Shown: piece after piece, positions 23,893-33,087 of the stretch
Position numbering within the stretch: position 1 is the stretch's first letter
How the letters are laid out: each line of letters opens with the position of its first letter
From: Gordius sp. MW1
Lineage: Eukaryota; Nematomorpha; Gordioida; Gordea; Gordiidae
Direction of reading: 5' to 3'
NCBI GenBank assembly: GCA_964036665.1
Contig: OZ038526.1
Coordinates: forward strand, 19,220,001-19,284,000
DNA: 64,000 nt
Notes under the pieces: generated by a model
What the model was told of the DNA's origin: nothing
The model's database searches: none
What the model saw: the letters and a program-made list of their open reading frames with translations, nothing else
Program-made: the position numbers and the translations under genes

Positions 23893-26800
23893 TATTTTTT
23901 TTTTTTTTTTTTTTTAAGTTAAAAATCTTTATTAAGTAAAATCTATATATATAAAAAATATAAAACACGATCAATAAATAAATAAATAAAAAGCGTGACT
24001 ACTCTTCATCTTCATCGAGGGCCAGAGGCCAGGTGTCGGAAAATGCCTTATAATTGTATTTGGCAATTAAAATTCCTATTTTTTGGCGCAAAAGAAAACT
24101 TGCTGAGTATTTTCCTTCGGGAGATCTTTTTCCTATCAATTTAAAGAAGGCTAATGCCTGTTTGCCAAAAGTGGCGGAACATGAAGCCACGATAGGGATA
24201 AAAATTTTAGAAGGAATTATATCACGGTATTTATGAGTTTTGCGTGCTTCCGCTAGAGCTAACGGGTCAGCGTTATTGTTAGAGGGTGCAAATACGTCGA
24301 TGCAGGTAAAGTCCCAAGATAGGAACTTACCGTCATCCCATGGAATTGTGGATGTTCCATCGGGGCGCATTCTACCCTCAAGAGTGGGTTCTGATGGTTC
24401 GAGAATTGAAGGGAAGCCGGCTTTTAGTAAAGCGGTTTGAATCAAAAGGTTGATCTTTTGATGGCGAATGAAACGGAATTTGTTAAGTTTACAATGTAAG
24501 GGGTGGTGGGCCCAAACATCCATTTGTTTCTTACAATTTTTACAAATCAATTGCTTGCAAATTGGGATCCCCAGTCTCAAGGCGATCGCATAAGTAATTT
24601 CGGGGTTTGATAGTAAGAGCCCGGAGAACTTGCTTGGAATGCATTCCAGCCATTCGTGACCAAAGTCAGTCGTTAGTGACCTGAGATTGAAATGCTGTAC
24701 GGCGTCACAACTCGAAAGTAGGTAAGCGACGGAGCGTGACACTATACTGGCATCCCAATCTCGTTGTCTGACTGAATTTGGAATAATGGTTCCTGGCATT
24801 ACAATTTCAAGCCATGATGTTAAAGCAGTTTGCGTTAAAAAATCTTCAGTTTGGGTGGTCAATTTAAAAACGAGATCTTTAACTAGATTGTAAGACGAGA
24901 GAAAAGCTACTAGGCTAATGGTCAAAGGGGACCTTATTCCTAAACCTCCAAATTTAGTTGGAAGTGTGGCTTGTAACCAGCTAGTATCATTAAAAGATAA
25001 GTTTAAAATTTTTTCTAGGAGATTTTTAATTGTGGATTCGTATAATTTAAGAATATCTGTATGTAAAAAAGCAGCAGCTGATCTAAAACAATGCTGAATC
25101 TTGGAGACATTAAAAAAGTTTTTTATCATAAAAAAAGCGTGATGTATAGGTAACAATTTTAAAAGATCCATTTTTGAGGCCAAAAAAGCTAAATGTTTAT
25201 TTAAAAAGTCCTGCAAGCACGGAGATCCGCCTATAGGTGAACCGAGCATAGAAAGTTTTTCCTTAGCCACAATAGAATATGTTTTAAAAATGGAATTTTG
25301 ATCAAAGTTAGGGGGTTGTAAAACTTCGCATTTAGCATCATTAAGTGTTAGATTTAGGGACGTACAAAAGTCTTTAATTATATTGATTGCTTTGGTTACT
25401 TCTTCATGGCTGCCTGCCAAAGTTGCATCATCGAGATACCATACATGTAATGAAAGGTTACACTGGTTATTGATTTGTTTTATTAGTTTTCGTATGCCAC
25501 AACAAAATAATGGGGGTCCTAATGGATCACCTTGTTGAAGGCCTTCTGCGGATTTTATTACAAAGGAGCCATATTTCAAAAGGGATGGGCATCCATAACT
25601 TAAGAGAGTATAGTTGGAGTATTGTGGAAAGTCTTCTAAAAAATTCTCCATAAAAACATTTCTATTAAGTTGGTTAAAAGCATTAGTGAAATCTAGTTTG
25701 ACTAGACAGTGGTCGGGGGGTAAATTTTGTAGGGTGATCCGGCCTGCATGGCAAGCAGCCTCACATCCTCCCTTAACACCAAAGCCTAATTGATGAGGTG
25801 TTAGGGTATTGGACAATTCAGGTTTTATGCGTTTACAAATTATTTTAGATATTATCCTGCGGAATACATTCCCAATGGCTATTGGCCTTAGGGAGTTATT
25901 GGGTTTTTTTAAAGCTAAGAGTCGAGCTCCAAAAAGAACTGGCCTAATTTCTTGAGGGATTTTTGCATTGATAATTAAGTTGCAAAGGAGGGTTAAAGAA
26001 TCAAGTAGAGAACTTGAATTATTATTCTTTAAATTAATTAGATCTTGCAGGAAGTTAGGTTTTATGCCATCTAGTCCTGCTGCAGAATCAATGGGAAATG
26101 AATTAATAGCTTCACTGATTTCTTGGGAAGATAAATTCAATGAAGAAGTACTGTTTGGGTATTTAAATGCATGTTGAGATATGGGATGTAATATATTAAT
26201 CTGGTTGAATGAGTCTTGGTTGGCTAAAACCATAGTGTGATTATTATAGAACTCATTTAAAGCTCCTCTCAAGTTGTAAGAATTAAGTTTTTTTGAGATT
26301 CTATTTGCTTTCTGTTGTAAGGATGTGTCTATAATTGATGTTTGTTTAGTTGGTGTGGGATTGCATAAACCATTATTGAGATTTAAAATTGCATCTTTGA
26401 TATGCTTGGATAAGTTAACTTCTTTTTTAGGAGGAACAAATAAAATTTTGAATGCTAAATTGAATAACTTGTCCCAACCCATAGGATTTTCAGGATCATT
26501 TGCAATTGATTGGATGGTGTTTATCAATTGTTGTTGTAAGGCTGGGCGAGCACCTCTTGGAATCCTATTTATAGTGTTGGGGAAGGATTGAGCAAGGAAT
26601 GCATTGCTCCATGTGAAATTAGGCTCTTGATCACTGATTTGATAATTGAAAGGTTGGGTTTTAAAAGGTGATTCTATGGGATTAGAGGGCTCACTTGTTT
26701 GTTCAATATTAAGGGTTAGGGGAGGTTTAAAAATGTCTGGTGGGGCCTTTTGTCCAGAGAAAGGGCAACGAAGGGTTATAGGGCCATGTAATAAGAAACA

Positions 26801-26928
26801 ATTATTTTTGTTCAAAGATAGTTTCCTGTTGCAGGATGGGCATAGCGCTTTCTTCAAAACCATTGTGGTTATTTATATATGAATGTGTTCCAAAGGAATA
26901 AGAATAATAACATTATTAAAGTAAGTAT
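23893..26928 (-). mobile_element. RLE-type non-LTR retrotransposon, intact ORF and poly(A)
   Basis: The minus-strand element ends in about 21 A residues (plus-strand T run 23895-23915), preceded by AATAAAGATTTTTAACTT. The 5' end is within about 65 bp of the ORF start. ATATCT occurs at both flanks (23887-23892 and 26929-26934) and is the likely target duplication; rejoining there restores the RTE protein order (…Y-K-A-N…). Total length is about 3.0 kb, apparently full length. Confidence 0.82.
23999..26863 (-). CDS. Reverse transcriptase with C-terminal restriction-like endonuclease
   Basis: An uninterrupted 954-codon frame. Residues 8-33 form a C-x2-C-x13-H/C-rich zinc-finger-like start (CPSCNRK, then RCPFSG). 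The RT spans about 260-540: AAGLDGIKPNFL, FGARLLALKK, RPIAIGN, GFGVKGGCEAA, motif A KLDFTNAFNQLNR, motif B EGLQQGDPLGPPLF and catalytic YLDD near 476-479. A zinc knuckle (CKNCKKQMDVWAHHPLHC) follows near 770-790. The C-terminus has RPDG, LSWDFTCIDVF and AEARKTHKY, the acidic/lysine pattern of the PD-(D/E)XK-like endonuclease used by R2-like elements. The single ORF with zinc motif before the endonuclease fits the RLE-bearing non-LTR class; I cannot name the clade. It would nick target DNA and prime reverse transcription there. Codon use is ordinary and all visible catalytic motifs are intact, unlike every other pol gene in the window, so it may be a recently active copy. Confidence 0.88.
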   Translation of the reverse strand: MVLKKALCPSCNRKLSLNKNNCFLLHGPITLRCPFSGQKAPPDIFKPPLTLNIEQTSEPSNPIESPFKTQPFNYQISDQEPNFTWSNAFLAQSFPNTINRIPRGARPALQQQLINTIQSIANDPENPMGWDKLFNLAFKILFVPPKKEVNLSKHIKDAILNLNNGLCNPTPTKQTSIIDTSLQQKANRISKKLNSYNLRGALNEFYNNHTMVLANQDSFNQINILHPISQHAFKYPNSTSSLNLSSQEISEAINSFPIDSAAGLDGIKPNFLQDLINLKNNNSSSLLDSLTLLCNLIINAKIPQEIRPVLFGARLLALKKPNNSLRPIAIGNVFRRIISKIICKRIKPELSNTLTPHQLGFGVKGGCEAACHAGRITLQNLPPDHCLVKLDFTNAFNQLNRNVFMENFLEDFPQYSNYTLLSYGCPSLLKYGSFVIKSAEGLQQGDPLGPPLFCCGIRKLIKQINNQCNLSLHVWYLDDATLAGSHEEVTKAINIIKDFCTSLNLTLNDAKCEVLQPPNFDQNSIFKTYSIVAKEKLSMLGSPIGGSPCLQDFLNKHLAFLASKMDLLKLLPIHHAFFMIKNFFNVSKIQHCFRSAAAFLHTDILKLYESTIKNLLEKILNLSFNDTSWLQATLPTKFGGLGIRSPLTISLVAFLSSYNLVKDLVFKLTTQTEDFLTQTALTSWLEIVMPGTIIPNSVRQRDWDASIVSRSVAYLLSSCDAVQHFNLRSLTTDFGHEWLECIPSKFSGLLLSNPEITYAIALRLGIPICKQLICKNCKKQMDVWAHHPLHCKLNKFRFIRHQKINLLIQTALLKAGFPSILEPSEPTLEGRMRPDGTSTIPWDDGKFLSWDFTCIDVFAPSNNNADPLALAEARKTHKYRDIIPSKIFIPIVASCSATFGKQALAFFKLIGKRSPEGKYSASFLLRQKIGILIAKYNYKAFSDTWPLALDEDEE

Positions 26929-27435
26929 ATATCTCTTACGTTAAATTAGGAACAGCTGTTTTAGTACGGTTTAAATCAAATCTTACCCAAATCTTACCTT
27001 CTTATTGCTCTGACGTATAAATCTGGCATTATACTTTAAGACATTTTAAAATAGAATTTTTAGGGACCTTATCAAACACTTTTTCTAGTTCGATGTAACA
27101 CATGTGGAAAACCTCCCTTTCTCTAAAACCGTCCCATAAATCTTTCAACACCGTTCAAGGCATCTGCTGTAGACCTATTCGGCATAAATCCTAAATGGTT
27201 GTCTCGATTTTATATCCCACTCGTTACGCATTTTACCCGTTTTCAGGATATTGTTGAAAAGTGGTGAACGTTTATCGTAACAGATTTATAACAAGGCTGT
27301 ATCGCTATATTTCTGTCATTGATTCTTTTAACGTCGACGACAATTCGTTGAAATTCTTCTGTTAATAAAATACCGACGCCATTCTGATGATTTTAGGATA
27401 TGCTTTTAACCGCTTCTATTTGTGGGGAGACCCGT
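26929..27435 (-). pseudogene. RTE element, endonuclease end and RT start
   Basis: Minus strand: NGVGILLTEEFQRIVVDVKR (the NGVGI segment of the AP endonuclease), then GFMPNRSTADAL (the GF-P-RSTADAI RT motif) and CYIELEKVFDKVPK (RT motif A, FIDLEKAFDRVPR-like). About 300 residues normally between the first two are missing, an internal deletion. The piece is followed after the RLE element by 23892-23654. Confidence 0.75.
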
Positions 27436-28642
27436 TAGAGGTCTGGATTAGCCGGGTCGGCCCGCAGGCCCAAGCCCGACACGCGGGCCGGGTCTATAAT
27501 AGAGCAATAAAATAAGTGCGGGTCGGGATTGGGCTTTTATAAGTGAAAAAATTTAAATTTATTGAGCTTTTTACTCTTAATTTTAAAACAAAAATTATTT
27601 TTCCATACAAAAATCAGGTAGAACTCAAAAAATATGTTATAAGTTTACATGATATGTATGACGTAATAAAAAGTTTTTTATCTGGCAAAGATTTAATGGA
27701 AAAAAAACATTTCCAAAAAACATATCATGCTATTAATTAATATGCTTTTACCGTATGAAAAATCAAGCATCAAGTTAGAAGCGGTAGACACCAAGACTGT
27801 ATAAGGTATCACCCTTTTATACATCACTAAAAACACCCCAAATTTGTTTCCATTATCTAGGTGGAATGGTAATCTTGATGACCTAGAGATGTATAAATTG
27901 AAATCAAGAGCCAAAACCTTGGTAATTTTCAAGTTTAATATTCATATATATGATAAAATATCAACCTTTCTTGCTCCAAAGTTTACGCGTTAAAAATGCT
28001 AATTAAAGATGAAAGAAACTTCGTTAAAACTACGGTAACAGAATTTTTAAAGAAATCCCTGCATGAAGATCCTGGCTCTTCTCACATAAGTCGTCCACCT
28101 ATAAGCAATCCAGCCCAGGTGTGCAACACTGAGCAATCATCTATTGGTGAAGCAGATTCACCGTATGGGAAGAGGATGAAATGGAAAAAAAAGTTAAACC
28201 GGAAGCTGCTCAGCTAGATGTAATTTTATGGTGGAAAGAACATAAACTTATGCTACCAAACTTAACAAAATTAGCTATTCAGTTTTTGTCAATTCAGTGC
28301 TACGAGTGAACATTCAGTAAAGCAAGTTGCCTTATGGAAAAGAGAACAAGGAAATTATTGTTTGGTAGAATAGATAGACTTTTATTTTTAAATTCCAACA
28401 ACAAATTATATTTTTTAATTAAAACCAAATTTCTGATAAAGCTAACTTATCTTTTGAATAATACAAAATGGTTTTATACAAATAAATAACTTTGAAACAA
28501 CGTACAATTGTTTTTATTCGCGCGGGCCTGATGCGGCACAATCTTTAGTTTTTTTTGCAGGCCGGGTGCGGGCCAAAAAAATAATATTTGAGCGGGTATG
28601 GGCCGGGCCTGAATCAAAAGTTTCGGCCCATGTAGACCTCTA
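27436..28642 (+). mobile_element. hAT transposon with decayed transposase
   Basis: Inverted ends TAGAGGTCT and AGACCTCTA. Flanking 8-mers AGACCCGT (27428-27435) and AGGCCGGT (28643-28650) agree at six of eight, an old target duplication. Subterminal GGGCCGGGT/GGCCCGCAGGCCC arrays mark both ends. Length is about 1.2 kb, much shorter than an autonomous hAT. Confidence 0.8.
27996..28420 (+). pseudogene. hAT transposase C-terminal remnant
   Basis: After a frame shift near 28180 the plus strand reads WWKEHKLMLPNLTKLAIQFL, then SIQCYE, a stop, TFSKASCLMEKRTRKLL and LLFLNSNN. This is the hAT C-terminal dimerisation domain (WW-H---P-L--LA---L, S-ER-FS, R--L----LLFL--N), with SERVFS altered. An upstream frame at 27543-27740 may be another piece but has no motif I recognise. 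Confidence 0.8.
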
Positions 28643-28880
28643 AGGCCGGTAGCCTTGGTTTATTTCCCACAAATTCCAAAAGCGAAGAACGCCCGCGTCG
28701 CTATAGGGGACGGCCTAGCTTGGTTTTCATGATGTTTCTTTGTTGTAGTATACATTTTCGTTTATATGGGAGAGAGATTATTAATATCCCTGCTTTCGAA
28801 CTATGATAGATTTGTGCGCTTGACTAATTAATACCTTAATGATGCGTATCTTGGTGAATTTAACTTTTAGTTAGACTGAC
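28643..28880 (-). pseudogene. Possible RTE endonuclease start
   Basis: The minus strand contains an ILQQRNIMKTKLG-like segment that could be the degenerate CLQETKW-G motif of RTE endonucleases, in the right order before the NGVGI piece. Weak match. Confidence 0.35.
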
Positions 28881-29559
28881 TTTTCTTGTTAGGTAAATCT
28901 AGCACTTTAATTCAATTAGAACTCTCTAAAAGCCACAAAAATTATAAACAAAAGAGAACAAAAGTGGTTAAATGTTCTTGGAAACTAAATGTAAGCGTAT
29001 TTAACACTAAATACAGGTGTATAAAAATTTTGCCCATCTGTATCTCAAATATTTAATAAAACTAGACAACAATTAATGGTATTGTGAAATCAACAGGGAA
29101 ACGGTTAACTATAGAGTGTTTTTTGGTGAACACAAATATATTTTTCCCTTTTTTCCTATACATCAATTAAATATTGAGTTCAAAGTTGCAAAAATGAGCT
29201 TTGCCCCTTTTTGGAGGTGTACGCATAGACTACAGGTGTACGATAAAAAAAATCGACAAAAACTTAAAAAGATATTTCTTGGTGGTAAAACAAATATAGA
29301 AACAATTTTTCACCTACGTTAATTAGTTTTTAATTTATCTTAAAATTTTAATTACTCCTTAAATTTAATACTACAAAATCGCCCCAGACTTAGGATCTCC
29401 CTCCCTTCCCTATCCGATTGGTTTTTATGCATATATTAGCAATTATACTACATTACTAATATATGTACTATTACAACTCTTTTCTCACCCTCTCATTAAT
29501 CATTCTGGCCCCATCCTAATCTCAGTTTAATATTGCTTTGGTTATTAACTCTGTTTTAC

Positions 29560-29750
29560 AAAAAAGAATAGTATGTAATTAGTTTAGTCTTTTCCTTAAT
29601 TGGAAGAGGACTGGCCGTAGCCTAATATATCCTAATATATCTCAATAAATTCCTGTTCCCCCTTCCTTCAAATCATTTTAAATCGTGCTCCGGCGGACCT
29701 TTTCTTTATTTAATAATTCCACCGCCGGAACGTGATGGTGTCAGAAGTGG
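29560..29750 (+). repeat. Possible LTR end plus primer-binding site
   Basis: CTCAATAAATTCCTGTTCCCCC resembles an LTR polyadenylation region, and TGGTGTCAGAAGTGG at 29736-29750 closely matches the primer-binding site at 47384 of the Ty3 element in nest 2. No internal coding region follows, so it would be a truncated fragment. Confidence 0.35.
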
Positions 29751-29924
29751 AATCTGAACCATCATATAAAAGTGGAAAATTTGACAATAATTAAACTTAA
29801 AAAAATTGATTAATTTAAATTTTGCTTTGTAAAAAGTACCTATTATTTTCGAAGAAAGTCTATATAAAAAAATTTTAAATTAAAAACACATCAAGATTAT
29901 ATAATTTGTATTTAGGTATAATGT

Positions 29925-30170
29925 ATTTTATAAATTTCATTGTATAAATACGGTGGATTTGGATTGATAGCGTAGGTAGAGGGAAATGGAACGCAATATG
30001 GACTAAGTGTCCGAAATATTGCGTTCCATTTCCCTCTACCTACGCTATCAATCCAAATCCACCGTATTTATACAATGGACTATAAGTGTCCGAAATATTG
30101 CGTTCCATTTCCCTCTACCTACGCTATCAATCCAAATCCACCGTATTTATACAATGAAATTTATATAAAC
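29925..30170. repeat. Perfect inverted repeat with duplicated right arm
   Basis: The arm 29939-29999, containing ATACGGTGGATTTGGATTG and GGGAAATGGAACGCAATAT, is repeated exactly in reverse complement at about 30018-30077 and again at about 30095-30156. The outer sequence CATTGTATAAAT and its inverse ATTTATACAATG plus GAAATTTAT close the structure. Absence of mismatches between three copies points to a very recent event or gene conversion. Confidence 0.85.
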
Positions 30171-30487
30171 GGATTGAAAATTATTGATTATATAATGTAT
30201 TTTATACACAATTTATTATATATCAAAATTCAATGTTGTATATTATAGTTTAAGAGACATATTTAAGCGTTTAACTTTTTTAATTTAGATTCCATAGCAA
30301 TTAATTAAAAAAAAATTAACAAGAAAGAGATTTTGAGAAAGAAATATGAAATTAGGGTTAGGGCAGATTCATTGATGAGAGGCTGAAAGAAGTGTGGCTT
30401 TAGCTTACATGTACATGAAGACCAATGGGATTGGGAAAAGAGGGAGACTTTAAGTCTTGGGCGATTTTGAGATAAATATAGTGAGTA

Positions 30488-30613
30488 CATGGGCGTAGCC
30501 AAGGGGGGGGGCAGAGCCCTTAAAAATTAAAATATATAATGTTTTGCCCCCCCCCTTAATTGAACTTTTAGACGTTTCGCCACTCCCTAATCCAAAATCT
30601 GTCTAAGCCCATG
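30488..30613. mobile_element. Mini hAT-like element (GGGCGTAGCC type)
   Basis: A 126-bp unit from CATGGGCGTAGCCAAGGGGG to the inverted CTAAGCCCATG. Flanking 8-mers AGTGAGTA and AAGGAGTA agree at six of eight. The G run and the internal C run are typical of this repeat type, which recurs as isolated ends at 53651, 58012 and 60283. Confidence 0.55.
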
Positions 30614-30811
30614 AAGGAGTACGTAAAATTTTATTATCAATCAAAAGGTAATTATCCCAGGTAAAAAATTGCTTAGTGTGAATTTTTTCTATATTTGTAT
30701 ATCACAAAGAAATATCTTTTCAAGTTTTTGTCGATTTGTTTTCTCGGTATACACCCCCAAAAAGGGGCGAAAATGCTCATTTCGCAAATTTGAACTCAAA
30801 AAATAAATACA

Positions 30812-31375
30812 CTGCTACATGCTGCCCTCAAACGGGCAAAAGTTCCCTCCATCTTTGAATTATCAGTCCCTCTCTTGAAGGGCGGATGCGTCCTGACGGT
30901 ACGTCACTTGTCCCATGGGACAAGGGCCTTTTTTAAAATAGGACTACACCTGTATTAACCTGTTCGCACCCTCCAACGATACTCACGACCCCCTAGGATC
31001 GTCAAAGCATCGTAAATCCTTAAAATATTCAGCTTTATCAGAAACGTCCATTTTTATTCCTATCGTTTCGTCGTGCTTAGGGACGTTTTGGAAGAGGGCT
31101 TTAAATTTTTTTAAAGAACTTAATAAACGATCTCCTCCTTCAAAAATATGGAATAGTTTTCTACTAAGACAATTAATCACCGTTGCGATCGCTAAATCAA
31201 ATTTTATTCCCTGATGGATTCGATGCCCATTCTTAAAGATGTCAAAAAAAAGGATATTGTCTTTTAATCCCTTTTTTATAAATATTTTCGTTATTGTATC
31301 TTTTTATTAATTACAATATATAGTTAATACTTTTCTATAATAACGCATGTTATATTAAAAAAAATTATTTTAAAC
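30812..31375 (-). other. Unrecognised insert carrying a 65-codon frame
   Basis: This stretch interrupts the right arm of the foldback element. A minus-strand frame (31180-30983) reads with protein-like composition (LFHIFEGGDRLLSSLKKFKA and HDETIGIKMDVSDKAEYFK) but matches no family I know. The frame may extend upstream with a C-terminal FDIFKNGH-like segment. Origin unknown; likely a piece of a host or element exon. Confidence 0.35.
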
Positions 31376-31548
31376 TTGAAGTATAAAAAAACGAAAAATA
31401 TATTTGTGTTCACCATTAAATGATCTAAAAATATGTTAACCGCTTTTCGGTTGATTTTACAAGACCATTATTAGTTGACTAGCGTTAGTAGTTAAAAAGT
31501 CAAGTAACACAGTGCGGTTAGGTTACCTTTTGCAAATTTTGAATTAAC

Positions 31549-32625
31549 ATGTGGGTTAGTTTAATTATACCCTTTGTGGCCATTTTATTTGCTTTTATAT
31601 GTCCTGAGTCTCAAAACTGTAATGAAGCAGTTTGTGCAAGCTTGGTAAAATGATTTTTTATTTATAATTATATGTCTACTAGGTGAGCAAATGTATGCTG
31701 ATAAAATCATGTGGTTGTAATATGCAAGCCAATTGTACATGTTGCAGAGATTGTTATAAATGCTTGCAAAACCTCTATACTGAATGTTGCTCCTGTGTTG
31801 GTACACTTAACGCTGAATTTTGACAAAATTTTAATAAAAATAATTATAAAATGGGCTATCAAAAATAACTTTAATAGTTAAATATTTTAACAATTTAAAT
31901 ATCTATTATACTGTAATATTTTTCAAGGTATGTGTCCAGAATCAATAGGAGATGAAGCAAAAAGATCTTTAAAAAGTTCAATTGAAGATTTGACCGATAT
32001 TATTCCCGGCCTATTTGATGTTTTAACTGAAGAAGCAGATCATTTGAATCGATGGACTGTATTGAGGTAATTTTATATTTTGATATAATATTTTATTTAT
32101 TATAAGGATTAAAATACATGTTGTTATATGAAAAGATTTTAAATTTTTTTTATCAATTAGTTACAATCGATTTGAAGATCTTGATTTTTTGACACCAGAT
32201 TGGAAAAAGTACAAGCATATTTTAGGCATGGATCAAATAGATGAGTCAAGTAAATGCAAATTTTATAATTCCATTCAGTTTATATACTATATAAATGTTA
32301 CTCTTTAATAATTGCTTTCATATAAAGGAATTATGTTTGGTTCGTTTCCAATATGTATTTTATAACATATAATGTCAATTAAAAATTTGTAATATATTAT
32401 AAGTATGATTTAATTAGTTAGTGCCAAATCTTTATCTCACCTTGAAGGGAATAAAGATGGTGAAGTAATAAGTAAAGATTCTAATGATCTCAATTGTACT
32501 GTCCTCTACATGTACGATTGCATGTCACTTCATAAATGTCGTATGACATGTAATTCTATGGGTGCCTCTAAATATCGTTGGTTTCATGATGGCTGTTGTG
32601 AGTGTGTTGGACACAATTGTCTTAG
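31549..32625 (+). CDS. TWSG1: Twisted gastrulation (BMP-binding secreted protein), terminal exon not found
   Basis: Exons: 31549-31644, 31683-31800, 31928-32066, 32161-32249, 32418-32625; introns of 38, 127, 94 and 168 nt, all GT-AG with matching phase. The product (216 residues so far) has a hydrophobic signal peptide (WVSLIIPFVAILFAF), the N-terminal cysteine-rich domain (CNEAVCAS, SKCMLIKSCGC, CTCCRDCYKCL, ECCSCVGMCPE) and the C-terminal cysteine-rich domain (CTVLYMYDCMSLHKC, NSMGASKYRWFHDGCCEC). Tsg is secreted and binds BMP ligands and Chordin/Sog to shape BMP gradients. The frame reaches a strong donor (AG|GTATGT); the family ends about ten residues later with a Y-G…KC..C tail, so a short last exon probably lies downstream. 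Reading through instead gives a stop at 32719 with a cysteine-bearing tail; this alternative cannot be excluded. The 5' flank is a foldback transposon ending near 31484. Confidence 0.92.
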
Positions 32626-33087
32626 GTATGTTTGTAAAAACCTCTTCCTTTTTAAATGCTTGGCAAATTTGTTGTATTTTTTATCCTTAAAATATTTCAA
32701 GTTAAAATTCTGTTTCTAATTTGAAAGAAGGATTTTGTTGAATTAAGAATTTTAAGATTTAACTTAATTCGTGTTGTGTCAACATAAATTTTTAACAAAA
32801 ATGCTTTTTATCAACCGCTTTAAAGCCTCCCAGTTTTTTTGCATCCTTTTACCTATTTGCTTTGGGTTTGCAAAAATATTATTTATATTGAAAAAATTTT
32901 ATTTCAAGATTTCATAATGAAACTAAAAAAATTTTAAGCTTAAATTACTTAAGGTGTATATTTATTTTGGCATGTATAAAATCATTGACTTTTTGTCATA
33001 TTGACAATCATGAAAATTGGGATTTAAATTTTTGGCTCCTCCATTTGGTCTGAATTTAGTGAAATAGCTTAGGTCCCCACAGATAGT

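Larger units (their letters stand above)
16490..28880 (-). mobile_element. Nest 1: RTE-type non-LTR element split by four insertions
   Basis: Pieces of one minus-strand endonuclease/reverse-transcriptase element occur in the correct order: 28880-28643 (possible endonuclease start), 27435-26929 (endonuclease end and RT start), 23892-23654 (RT core), 18292-17891 (RT thumb) and 16673-16490 (C-terminus). Between them lie, in order, a hAT (28642-27436), an intact-frame RLE-type element (26928-23893), a Ty3 element (23649-18293) and a non-autonomous hAT (17890-16674). Joining the flanks of the Ty3 element across its CTAG target repeat keeps the RT frame open, which proves that insertion; the other joints are supported by protein order. 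Confidence 0.8.
29061..31484. mobile_element. Foldback-family element, 2.4 kb, with internal insertions
   Basis: The left arm (29061-about 29330: ACTAGACAACAATTAATGG, GGGAAACGGTTAACTATAG, TTGGTGAACACAAATAT, CGACAAAAACTT, AAACAAATATAGAAA) is mirrored on the right in two pieces, about 30650-30812 and 31376-31484 (TTTGTGTTCACC, GTTAACCGCTTTTCGGTTGA, CATTATTAGTTGACTAG). The middle holds a palindrome, an LTR-like fragment, a mini-hAT and an unrecognised insert that splits the right arm. The right end is 65 bp from the Tsg start codon. Confidence 0.75.
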
